Assembly: GCA_947581745.1 (NCBI GenBank)
Contig: CANPVW010000044.1
Span: 1-7,517, forward strand
Source of the DNA: Candidatus Benthicola azotiphorus
Lineage (GTDB): Bacteria; Gemmatimonadota; Gemmatimonadetes; Palauibacterales; Palauibacteraceae
Length of the DNA: 7,517 nt
Direction of reading: 5' to 3'
Shown: positions 1 to 6,758 of the stretch, in pieces
Layout: each line of letters opens with the position of its first letter
Position numbering within the stretch: the first letter of the stretch is position 1
The notes under the pieces: generated by a model
What the model was told of the DNA's origin: nothing
The model's input: only the letters and a program-made list of their open reading frames with translations
Database searches by the model: none
Program-made: the position numbers and the translations under genes

Positions 1-117
1 TCGGACACCCACGGATCAACGCTCGCTTGCAGCTCCCCGTGGCTTTTCGCAGCTTGCCACGTCCTTCTTCGCCGTCCTGTGCCCAGGCATCCACCCCGCG
101 CCCTTTACGCTTGATCC
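1..117 (-). rRNA. rrl: 23S ribosomal RNA, 5' end (partial, runs off left edge)
   Basis: Read on the minus strand, this stretch matches the conserved start of bacterial 23S rRNA (domain I). GATCAAGCG at about 116-108 corresponds to the GGTTAAGCG/GGTCAAG start that pairs with the 3' end. It is followed by GGTGGATGCC (95-86) and then GAAGGACGTGGCAAGCTGCG (67-48), matching the E. coli segment GATGAAGGACGTGCTAATCTGCGA. The exact 5' end is uncertain by a few bases (116-118). The rest of the gene lies outside the window, so completeness cannot be judged. No 16S rRNA, tRNA-Ile/Ala or normal internal spacer precedes it; the nearest upstream gene is a protein gene ending at 273. The 67-codon plus-strand open frame over this region is therefore not a gene. 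Confidence 0.93.
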
Positions 118-129
118 CTTCTGTTTCCA

Positions 130-141
130 CAAAAAAGATCG
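130..141 (-). promoter_or_regulatory. possible boxA-like antitermination element in the 23S leader
   Basis: On the minus strand the leader reads CGATCTTTTTTG about 13 nt before the 23S start. It keeps the G.TCTTT core of the rRNA boxA (E. coli TGCTCTTTAACA), with 6 of 12 positions matching, and is followed by TGGAAAC, similar to the TGGAA after E. coli boxA. A boxA would recruit NusB/NusE and make the untranslated rRNA transcript resistant to Rho. The match is weak and the T-run could be incidental. Confidence 0.33.
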
Positions 142-166
142 CCTCACTACGCCCTCTCGGCACTCC

Positions 167-194
167 ACAACAACCTCTCACCCCATTTTGTCAA
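167..194 (-). promoter_or_regulatory. candidate promoter for the 23S rRNA gene
   Basis: A perfect sigma70-type -35 hexamer, TTGACA, occupies 194-189 on the minus strand. The -10 is poor: the best candidate at 16-nt spacing is TGTTGT (172-167), matching 3 of 6 including the first and last T. Initiation would fall near 160, giving a leader of about 40 nt before the 23S start. Support comes mainly from the consensus -35 and from position: it lies directly after a terminator and before a 23S gene with no other visible source of transcription. The -35 overlaps the last T's of the terminator. Confidence 0.45.
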
Positions 195-226
195 AAAGCT
201 AGCCCGCCCCTTTCGAGGCGGGCCAG
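193..226 (-). terminator. intrinsic (Rho-independent) terminator ending the atp/outer-membrane-protein unit
   Basis: On the minus strand, 226-215 and 210-199 form a 12-bp stem (two G-U pairs, the rest Watson-Crick, core GCCCGCC/GGCGGGC) closed by a GAAA tetraloop at 214-211. One C is followed by TTTTT at 197-193. It sits about 47 nt after the stop codon of the gene ending at 273. The plus-strand reading has no T-tract after the stem, so it acts on the minus strand. It should separate atp-operon mRNA from the 23S rRNA transcript. Confidence 0.88.
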
Positions 227-272
227 ATAACTTATCCTTCGACCCGACTGTTCGTCAACGCCCGTCGGGGCG

Positions 273-902
273 TCAGAACACGATTCCGAAGCCCAGCGCG
301 TTGTTGCTGCCGAGGGTCACGCCGAACCGCAGCAGCCACTGCTCCGAGAACCGCATCTCGAGCCCGAGATCGGTGTCGAAATGGACCTTGGTATCCGGTC
401 CGCTGATCCCTATGTCAAGGGCAATGCGCGGCGAAACATACGGTACCAGAGCCCACTTCCCGTCGTCGGACACGAACTGGCGTGCCACCGACACGCCGGC
501 CGGGATTCTGAGGATTGCGCACCCTCCATCGCAGCCGCCCGTCACATAGCCGAGGCCGAAACCGGTGACCCACGCCACGTCGAGCGGAAACGACTCGGAT
601 ACCTCCACGAACTGGCTGTAGACATCGAGGCCGCCGTTGAACGCCACGTCACCGTCGCCGGCCCCGTTGACCGAGCCTCGCACCCCGAGGTTCACGTCGC
701 CCGCCTTGCGGAACGTGACCATGCCGCCGAAGTCGTTGATGTCGTTCACCACGATCAGGTACGCCCCGAAGCCCGTCTCGCCGTACGGCGTGATGAACTG
801 CGGGTGATCGTAGACCTGCGCCGTGCCCGTTCCTACCTGCGAAAGCACGGCGACCAGGCACACGGCTGCGGCGCGAATGCCACTCACAATCAGGCGCTTC
901 AT
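273..902 (-). CDS. predicted secreted/outer-membrane beta-barrel-like protein, function unknown
   Basis: I do not recognise a named family for this 209-aa protein. Residues 1-28 form a typical Sec signal peptide: KR near the N-terminus, a hydrophobic core AAAVCLVAVL, and likely cleavage near TGTA|Q. The mature part is rich in Gly and alternating hydrophobic/polar stretches that look like amphipathic beta strands. It ends in GFGIVF with a terminal Phe, the usual C-terminal signal for BAM-dependent insertion of outer membrane barrels. Its size (~181 aa mature) would suit an 8-strand barrel. Two cysteines sit close together in GGCDGGC (122-128) and could form a disulfide in the periplasm. The start at 902 is chosen because AGGAGG (913-908) precedes it by 5 nt and it begins the signal peptide; an open frame extending to 995 would overlap atpC and spoil the signal peptide. 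It lies 53 nt after atpC with no terminator or convincing promoter between, so it is probably co-transcribed with the atp genes. Confidence 0.85.
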   Translation of the reverse strand: MKRLIVSGIRAAAVCLVAVLSQVGTGTAQVYDHPQFITPYGETGFGAYLIVVNDINDFGGMVTFRKAGDVNLGVRGSVNGAGDGDVAFNGGLDVYSQFVEVSESFPLDVAWVTGFGLGYVTGGCDGGCAILRIPAGVSVARQFVSDDGKWALVPYVSPRIALDIGISGPDTKVHFDTDLGLEMRFSEQWLLRFGVTLGSNNALGFGIVF

Positions 903-907
903 GCGAA

Positions 908-913
908 CCTCCT
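908..913 (-). promoter_or_regulatory. Shine-Dalgarno deciding the start of the outer-membrane-type gene
   Basis: A perfect AGGAGG on the minus strand ends 5 nt before the ATG at 902. It fixes the start there rather than at the longer open frame beginning at 995, and indicates strong translation independent of atpC. Confidence 0.85.
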
Positions 914-955
914 GCTCTGCTTTATTGGACGTCGGGAGCAGACCACGGCGGGCTC

Positions 956-1258
956 TCAAACAGCATCCTTCGTGCCACTGCCCTCCGACGAGCACTCGCC
1001 GACCCGGCGGGCGAGCACTGAGACTTCATTGTCAACAATTTGCAGGAATCCACCCGAAACCGCTATACGGTGAACCGTTTCCCCGTCCGTAACGGTCACT
1101 TCGCCCGTTCCGAGCAGGGTCATGAGCGGCGCGTGTCCGTACAGAATGCCGAGCAGTCCGTCGTACGCCGGAACGACGACGCTCTCGCCCTCACCCTCGA
1201 AGCCGACCTCCGTGGGCGAGATCACGGCCACCTTGAGCTTGCGCGTACTGTCTCCCAT
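956..1258 (-). CDS. atpC: ATP synthase F1 epsilon subunit, short form lacking the C-terminal helical domain
   Basis: Epsilon is part of the central stalk, linking gamma to the c-ring. The 100-aa product aligns with the N-terminal beta-sandwich domain: KLKVAVISPTEVGFEGE at 7-23, the conserved GILYGHAPLMTLL at 37-49, and SGGFLQIVDNEVSVLA at 68-83. Usual length is about 130-140 aa. Here the protein stops after a Ser/Gly-rich tail (88-100), so the two C-terminal helices that inhibit ATP hydrolysis are missing. The next gene starts 53 nt downstream, leaving no room for a frameshifted remainder, so the short form appears genuine. Short epsilon subunits are known in some groups such as Chlorobi. The gene starts 20 nt after atpD, with a G-rich ribosome-binding stretch in the spacer. 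Confidence 0.96.
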   Translation of the reverse strand: MGDSTRKLKVAVISPTEVGFEGEGESVVVPAYDGLLGILYGHAPLMTLLGTGEVTVTDGETVHRIAVSGGFLQIVDNEVSVLARRVGECSSEGSGTKDAV

Positions 1259-1278
1259 GGTCCCCCGCTCCCGGGCGC

Positions 1279-2700
<1,422 letters not shown>

Positions 2701-2702
2701 GG

Positions 2703-3569
2703 TCATCCCTTCAGCGCCTCGGCCCCGCCGATGATCTCGGCCAACTGGCTCGTGATCTCCTGCTGCCGGGCACGGTTGAACTGCCGGCGGAGAGTCGTCA
2801 GGAACTCGTCCGCGTTATCTGTCGCACTCTTCATCGCCGTGCGGCGCGCGCCTTGCTCCGCCGCCACGTTCTCCACCAGCGCCCTGTACATCGAGCTCAC
2901 CAGGTGGAGCGGCAGCAAGCGCGCGAGGATCTCATCCGCGGACGGATCGAGGATGTAATAGGGCTCCCGCGTCGGTCTCTCCTGCGGGACGTATACCGGA
3001 AGCAAGCGCCGCGTGATCGGTGGCGTGCTCATCACGCTCCGGAACTCCGCGTGCACCACGTAGACCGCGTCGAGCTCTTCACGCACGAATCGGTCGGCCA
3101 ACGGATCGATCAGCCCGCGGGCCATGTCCGGAGACGGATCGTCGCCGATATCGGTACGGGTGCTGGCCATGGCCACGTTCCGGAACCGGAAGTAGCTGAT
3201 ACCCTTCTTCCCGATCACGTGGAACTCCGCGTCCACGTCCGAGGCCTGCAGCTCGGCCAGGAGCTCGCGCGCCTTGCGCATCAGGTTCACGTTGAACGCC
3301 CCGCACAGGCCTCGATTGCTCGTCACGAGGATTACCGCCGCCCGCCGGATCCGGCCGGGTTGCCGGAGGAGCGGTTCGAGGTCCGTCAGCTCTGGCGTGA
3401 CGAGATTCTCCACGACCGCGGCCACACGCTCCGCGAAGGGACGCGCCTGACGCACCCGGAGCTGCGCGCGCCGCAACTTCGACGTCGCGACCATCTCCAT
3501 GGTTCGCGTGATCTTGCGCGTGCTCTCGACGGAACGCATCCGCCGCCCGATGTCTCTCGCTTTCGCCAT
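2703..3569 (-). CDS. atpG: ATP synthase F1 gamma subunit (central rotor shaft)
   Basis: Gamma is the rotating shaft inside alpha3beta3. The 288-aa length is standard. The N-terminal helix carries the family pattern DIGRRMRSVESTRKITRTMEMVA (6-28). The Rossmann-like domain contains SNRGLCGAFN (84-93). The C-terminal helix includes EQGARRTAMKSATDNA (238-253), followed by FNRARQQEITSQLAEI, the classic gamma signature region. The stop overlaps the alternative atpD start by four bases (ATGA). Upstream, the 39-nt spacer from atpA holds a five-codon mini-ORF with a better ribosome site than atpG itself, whose own site (CGGATAG directly before ATG) is weak. That could lower gamma synthesis relative to alpha, matching the 1:3 stoichiometry, though this is inference. 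Confidence 0.97.
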   Translation of the reverse strand: MAKARDIGRRMRSVESTRKITRTMEMVATSKLRRAQLRVRQARPFAERVAAVVENLVTPELTDLEPLLRQPGRIRRAAVILVTSNRGLCGAFNVNLMRKARELLAELQASDVDAEFHVIGKKGISYFRFRNVAMASTRTDIGDDPSPDMARGLIDPLADRFVREELDAVYVVHAEFRSVMSTPPITRRLLPVYVPQERPTREPYYILDPSADEILARLLPLHLVSSMYRALVENVAAEQGARRTAMKSATDNADEFLTTLRRQFNRARQQEITSQLAEIIGGAEALKG

Positions 3570-3577
3570 CTATCCGT

Positions 3578-3595
3578 TCACCCGTTGCCTTGCAT
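3578..3595 (-). other. possible five-codon mini-ORF (MQGNG) in the atpA-atpG spacer
   Basis: On the minus strand, ATG at 3595-3593 opens a reading frame of five codons (M-Q-G-N-G) that stops at TGA 3580-3578, just 8 nt before the atpG ATG. GGAG at 3605-3602 lies 6 nt upstream, a good Shine-Dalgarno. It is out of frame with atpG. It may be chance, or it may tune atpG through reinitiation. Confidence 0.3.
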
Positions 3596-3608
3596 GAGCT
3601 TCTCCGCG

Positions 3609-5219
3609 TCAGCCGGCCGCTTCGGCGACGGGTACCTCGAGCGCTTTGGTCCGGAACAGGCTCTTGTGCTCCTCGATCGCTGCCCGAAGCTTCCGGTCCG
3701 TCTCGTCGCTGGTCACCTTTTCTGTCCGGATCGCGTCACCCACGTCCGGGTGAGCGGATCGCATGTACTCGCGGAAGCTCTTCTCCCAGTCCCGGATCTC
3801 ACCAGCCTCCAGGTCGTCGAGGTAGCCCTGCGTGACGGCGAAGATCGCCATCACCTGGTCCTCCACCGGAAGAGGTGCGTACTGGCCCTGTTTGAGGACT
3901 TCCACCGTCCGCTCCCCGCGGGCCAGCTGACGCTGCGTCGCCGGATCGAGGTCCGACCCGAACTGGGCGAATGCCTCGAGCTCGCGGTACTGGGCCAGGT
4001 CGAGGCGCAGGCTGCCGGCGACCTTCTTCATGGCCTTGATCTGCGCCGACCCACCCACTCGGGACACCGAGATCCCAGCGTTGACGGCCGGTCGGACCCC
4101 CGAATAGAAGAGGTCGCTCTCCAGGAAGATCTGCCCGTCCGTGATCGAGATCACGTTCGTCGGGATATAGGCGGACACGTCTCCGGCCTGCGTCTGGATG
4201 ATCGGCAGCGCGGTCAGCGATCCCCCCGGTTTCTCGATGTCCGGGTGCGCCTCGATGACCTTCGGGTCCTCGCTCACCTTCGCCGCGCGCTCCAGCAGTC
4301 GACTGTGCAGATAGAACACATCGCCGGGGAAGGCTTCGCGACCCGGTGGACGCCTGAGAATCAGGGAAATCTCCCGATAAGCGTCCGCCTGCTTCGAAAG
4401 GTCATCGTAGATGACCAGCGTGTGCCGGCCTTCCTTGTACATGAAGTACTCAGCCAGGGCGCACCCGCTATACGGCGCGATGTATTGAAGGGTCGTCGGA
4501 TCGGAGGCGTTGGCCGCCACTACGATCGTGTAGTCGAGAGCTCCTTCCTGAGCCAGGCGATCCACGACGGAGGCGACGGTCGAAGCCTTCTGGCCGATCG
4601 CGACGTAGACACACACCACGTCGCCGCCGCGCTGATTGATGATCGTATCGATCGCGATCGCTGTCTTTCCGGTCCGGCGATCACCGATGATCAGCTCCCG
4701 CTGGCCCCGCCCGATCGGGATCATGGAATCGATGGCCTTGATGCCGGTCTGCAGCGGTTCCTTCACCGGCTGTCGGAACACGATGCCGGGCGCCTTGCGA
4801 TCCACCTTCATCTTCCCGACGGACTTGATCGCGCCCTTCCCGTCACAGGGCGCGCCGAGCGGGTCGACCACGCGACCGAGGAAGTCAGGCCCGACCGGAA
4901 CCTCGAGCACGCGGCTCGTGCGCCGGACGGAATCTCCTTCCCTGAGCTGCAGGTAGTCACCCATGACCACCGCACCGATGTTGTCCTCTTCGAGGTTCAA
5001 CGCGAGTGCCGTGATCAGCTCGCCCGTCTCAGACGACTCGATTTCGAGCATCTCGTTCGCCACGGCCGACGAGAGGCCCCAGATTCGGGCCACCCCGTCC
5101 TTGACCTCCAGAACCTCTCCGACCTCCTCGAGCCTCAGATCTTCCTGGAAGTGGTCGATCTGTTCGAGCAGCGCCTTCTTCATCTCGCCCGCGCGGAGCG
5201 TTGCATCTGACGTGGGCAT
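3609..5219 (-). CDS. atpA: ATP synthase F1 alpha subunit
   Basis: Alpha forms the hexamer with beta and binds non-catalytic nucleotides. From the chosen start it is 536 aa, slightly longer than the usual ~505-515. Visible features are the N-terminal barrel domain (EVLEVKDGVARIWGL at 35-49), P-loop GDRRTGKT at 179-186, HTLVIYDDLSKQA at 266-278, GGSLTALPIIQTQAGDVSAYIPTN around 332-355, and SVSRVGGSAQIKAMKK with the arginine finger R387. The extra length is a charged C-terminal tail with EEHKSLF (516-522). The start at 5219 has GGGA 5 nt upstream and yields a normal N-terminus. An upstream in-frame start at 5276 would overlap atpH by 29 nt and add an atypical Gly/Asp-rich leader. The gene follows atpH by 28 nt and is separated from atpG by 39 nt. 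Confidence 0.98.
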   Translation of the reverse strand: MPTSDATLRAGEMKKALLEQIDHFQEDLRLEEVGEVLEVKDGVARIWGLSSAVANEMLEIESSETGELITALALNLEEDNIGAVVMGDYLQLREGDSVRRTSRVLEVPVGPDFLGRVVDPLGAPCDGKGAIKSVGKMKVDRKAPGIVFRQPVKEPLQTGIKAIDSMIPIGRGQRELIIGDRRTGKTAIAIDTIINQRGGDVVCVYVAIGQKASTVASVVDRLAQEGALDYTIVVAANASDPTTLQYIAPYSGCALAEYFMYKEGRHTLVIYDDLSKQADAYREISLILRRPPGREAFPGDVFYLHSRLLERAAKVSEDPKVIEAHPDIEKPGGSLTALPIIQTQAGDVSAYIPTNVISITDGQIFLESDLFYSGVRPAVNAGISVSRVGGSAQIKAMKKVAGSLRLDLAQYRELEAFAQFGSDLDPATQRQLARGERTVEVLKQGQYAPLPVEDQVMAIFAVTQGYLDDLEAGEIRDWEKSFREYMRSAHPDVGDAIRTEKVTSDETDRKLRAAIEEHKSLFRTKALEVPVAEAAG

Positions 5220-5247
5220 ATCAGTCCCGTACCTTGTGTCCTGTCCG

Positions 5248-5811
5248 TCAGCCGGTCCGAGTGACCGACCCGACATCTTCGATGAGCGCCCGACGCATCA
5301 GCTGCAGCTGTCGCCGCACCGACCCGTCGAGCACGCGGTCCTTCACTCGAACGACCATCCCTCCCACGAGGCGTCGGTCGAGGCGAAAATCCGCCGTCAC
5401 CTCGCGGCCGAGGATCCGGCCGAGCGCCGATTCGATCTCGGATCGGAGCTGCGGATCCGGATCCACCGTCATGGCCACCGACGCCCGCACTCGACCCGTG
5501 CGCGCATCCTGCAGCTCAAGAGCCGCAAGCGCGATCTCCGGGAGCAGTGACTGCCGGCGCTTTTCCAGCACCACCAGGAGGAAGCGGATGAACGACTCCG
5601 GATACCGCTCGCCGAAGACGTCCCGTATCACCTGCCGCTTGTCTGCCAACGTCACCCGGGGTGTCTCCAGGAAAGCGCGGAACGGCGGCACCTCCCGGTA
5701 CAGGCCCGCCACCTCGCCGATCAACGAAAGCCACTCCACCGCGTCATCCGAGCGATCGGCCAGCGCCAGCAGGGTGTCCGCGTAGTTGCGCGCAACGGCG
5801 ATCCGGCTCAT
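5248..5811 (-). CDS. atpH: ATP synthase F1 delta subunit (peripheral stalk, OSCP family)
   Basis: Delta joins the top of alpha3beta3 to the b-subunit stalk. The 187-aa product has the family's N-terminal helical domain (VARNYADTLLALA at 6-18, FRAFLETPRV at 44-53) and the C-terminal signature GGMVVRVKDRVLDGSVRRQL at 150-169, close to the PROSITE-type pattern for delta/OSCP. Length is normal (about 175-185). The ATG overlaps the atpF stop by four bases (ATGA at 5811-5808), and GGAG lies 5 nt upstream, so the two stalk subunits are translationally coupled. Confidence 0.96.
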   Translation of the reverse strand: MSRIAVARNYADTLLALADRSDDAVEWLSLIGEVAGLYREVPPFRAFLETPRVTLADKRQVIRDVFGERYPESFIRFLLVVLEKRRQSLLPEIALAALELQDARTGRVRASVAMTVDPDPQLRSEIESALGRILGREVTADFRLDRRLVGGMVVRVKDRVLDGSVRRQLQLMRRALIEDVGSVTRTG

Positions 5812-6365
5812 TCCATCTCCGCTATGTATTCGCGCACCAGGCGCCGGTTCGCGTCGTCGTCGAGGGTCTCACGCACCAGCCGCTCCGCGGCCGCGAGTGA
5901 AAGATCGACCGCTTCCCGCCTGACGGACTCCAGCATGTCGCCCTTCTCGCGCTCCAGGTCCCGCCTCGCCCGCTGGAGCATCTCCTCGTTGTCCTTGCGG
6001 GTCTGAGCGAGGATTTCCTCACGCAGACGTTCGCCGGCTTCGCGTCCCTGCTGCAGAATCTCCTTCGCTTCCCGCCGGGCCTGGTCCAGCTGACGCTGGT
6101 GCTCGTCGAGCAGCCGCCTCGCTTCGGCCCGATCCTCCCGCGCGGAATCGATCGCCGCCTGGATCTTCGATTGGCGTGTCTCGAGTCCCTTCGCGATCGC
6201 CGGAAAGGCCTTCCACGACAGCACACCCAGCGTGAGCAGGAACAGCACCCACGTCCAGATCGCCAGGCCGACATTGATCGACAGCACGCTGCCCTCGGCA
6301 GCCCACAGCGGCGCCGGGGCCACAAGCAGCAGCGCCGCCGGGCCTGCCATTCGCCAGATTTTCAT
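5808..6365 (-). CDS. atpF: ATP synthase Fo b subunit (peripheral stalk) with signal-like N-terminal extension
   Basis: The b dimer anchors F1 to the membrane as a stator. In this 185-aa protein, residues 30-52 (INVGLAIWTWVLFLLTLGVL...) form the single membrane helix, with the usual WKAFPAI after it. Residues ~58-160 are a long charged Arg/Glu/Gln-rich coiled coil, ending in the delta-binding region SLAAAERLV. Ahead of the membrane helix is an extra hydrophobic stretch (MAGPAALLLVAPAPLWAAEG, 6-25) that resembles a cleavable signal peptide with cleavage near WAA|E. The start at 6365 is supported by AGGA 5 nt upstream, so the extension is probably real. The gene is 68 nt after atpE and overlaps atpH by ATGA. 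Confidence 0.96.
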   Translation of the reverse strand: MKIWRMAGPAALLLVAPAPLWAAEGSVLSINVGLAIWTWVLFLLTLGVLSWKAFPAIAKGLETRQSKIQAAIDSAREDRAEARRLLDEHQRQLDQARREAKEILQQGREAGERLREEILAQTRKDNEEMLQRARRDLEREKGDMLESVRREAVDLSLAAAERLVRETLDDDANRRLVREYIAEME

Positions 6366-6397
6366 CCGTGTCCTGCTGGTTGATCCCGCGAGAGCAT

Positions 6398-6416
6398 CCC
6401 CGGCCGGTCGCCGGAG
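6398..6416 (-). repeat. GC-rich hairpin in the atpE-atpF spacer
   Basis: On the minus strand CTCCGGC (6416-6410) pairs with GCCGGGG (6404-6398) in a 7-bp stem (one G-U) around a GACCG loop. It lies 17 nt after the atpE stop. No T-tract follows, so it is not a terminator. Such a stem could protect the 3' end of an atpE-containing mRNA or pause RNA polymerase; GC-rich sequence makes chance pairing possible. Confidence 0.45.
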
Positions 6417-6433
6417 ACACGCTCCCGGAGGTC

Positions 6434-6691
6434 TTACTTGATGAAGCCGGCGATCACGAGCGCGAACAGCGCCGCGCCCTCGATCAGGGCCGCGAGGATG
6501 ATCGAGCCGGTCTGAATCTGAGCCGCCGCCTCCGGCTGACGGGCCATCGCGTCTGCCATCTGTCCGCCGATGCGACCGATACCGATCCCGGCGCCGATGA
6601 CGACGATGCCAGCGCCGATGATAGCCAGTCCTGCGCCCACATCGCCGGACATGCCGGCCGTGTCCTGTAGAAGAGCGAGCATGTTGAACAT
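6434..6691 (-). CDS. atpE: ATP synthase Fo c subunit (proteolipid ring)
   Basis: The c subunit forms the membrane rotor ring that carries ions. The 85-aa hairpin protein has helix 1 with a Gly-rich GAGIVVIGAGIGIG run (26-39), the polar loop RQPE (51-54), and helix 2 with the ion-binding carboxylate E71 in LAALIEGAALF. Na+-type rings have Gln in helix 1 and Glu-Ser/Thr in helix 2; here the aligned positions are Ile and Glu-Gly, so a proton-type ring is expected. I chose the ATG at 6691 (AAGGAG 7 nt upstream) over an in-frame TTG at 6694, which would sit only 4 nt from it. An N-terminal stretch of about 18 residues before helix 1 is slightly long. The ribosome site lies in a small hairpin. Confidence 0.98.
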   Translation of the reverse strand: MFNMLALLQDTAGMSGDVGAGLAIIGAGIVVIGAGIGIGRIGGQMADAMARQPEAAAQIQTGSIILAALIEGAALFALVIAGFIK

Positions 6692-6706
6692 CAAGGGTCT
6701 CCTTGA
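6691..6706 (-). promoter_or_regulatory. atpE: hairpin covering the atpE Shine-Dalgarno and start
   Basis: On the minus strand TCAAGG (6706-6701) pairs perfectly with CCTTGA (6696-6691) around an AGAC loop. The Shine-Dalgarno AAGGAG (6704-6699) lies in the 5' arm and loop, and the last paired base is the A of the ATG. As drawn, it would partly hide the ribosome site. The stem is short (6 bp) and may open readily; function is inferred. Confidence 0.45.
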
Positions 6707-6758
6707 ATTACCGGGTTAGCCTTCCGGGTCTCATTCGTCGACTACTGCGGCCATCGGC

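Noticed and set aside
131..162. T6 run in the 23S leader as a second terminator
   Set aside because: The sequence before the T-run can form only about a 3-bp stem (GCC/GGC), far too weak; a boxA-like role is slightly more plausible.
27..230. 67-codon plus-strand open frame
   Set aside because: It overlaps the 5' end of 23S rRNA and the terminator on the other strand, and the product is low-complexity Pro/Ser/Arg without motifs.
916..942. 6-bp inverted repeat TCTGCT/AGCAGA in the atpC downstream spacer
   Set aside because: The loop is 15 nt and there is no T-tract after it, so it is not a terminator and could easily occur by chance.
914..959. Possible promoter between atpC and the outer-membrane-type gene
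   Set aside because: TTGAGA at 959-954 on the minus strand is close to a -35, but the nearest AT-rich -10-like bases are about 24 nt away, too far.
903..995. N-terminal extension of the outer-membrane-type gene
   Set aside because: It would overlap atpC and place 31 residues ahead of a clear signal peptide, and the perfect AGGAGG supports the ATG at 902.
2853..5210. 785-codon plus-strand open frame opposite atpG and atpA
   Set aside because: It lies antisense to two unmistakable ATP synthase genes. Its composition (Arg, His, Asp, Leu rich with no recognisable motif) is what a GC-rich gene's complement gives, and it spans a gene boundary. The length is notable but explained by codon bias.
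5220..5276. Longer start for atpA
   Set aside because: It overlaps atpH by 29 nt and adds a leader unlike other alpha subunits; the ATG at 5219 has a suitable ribosome site.
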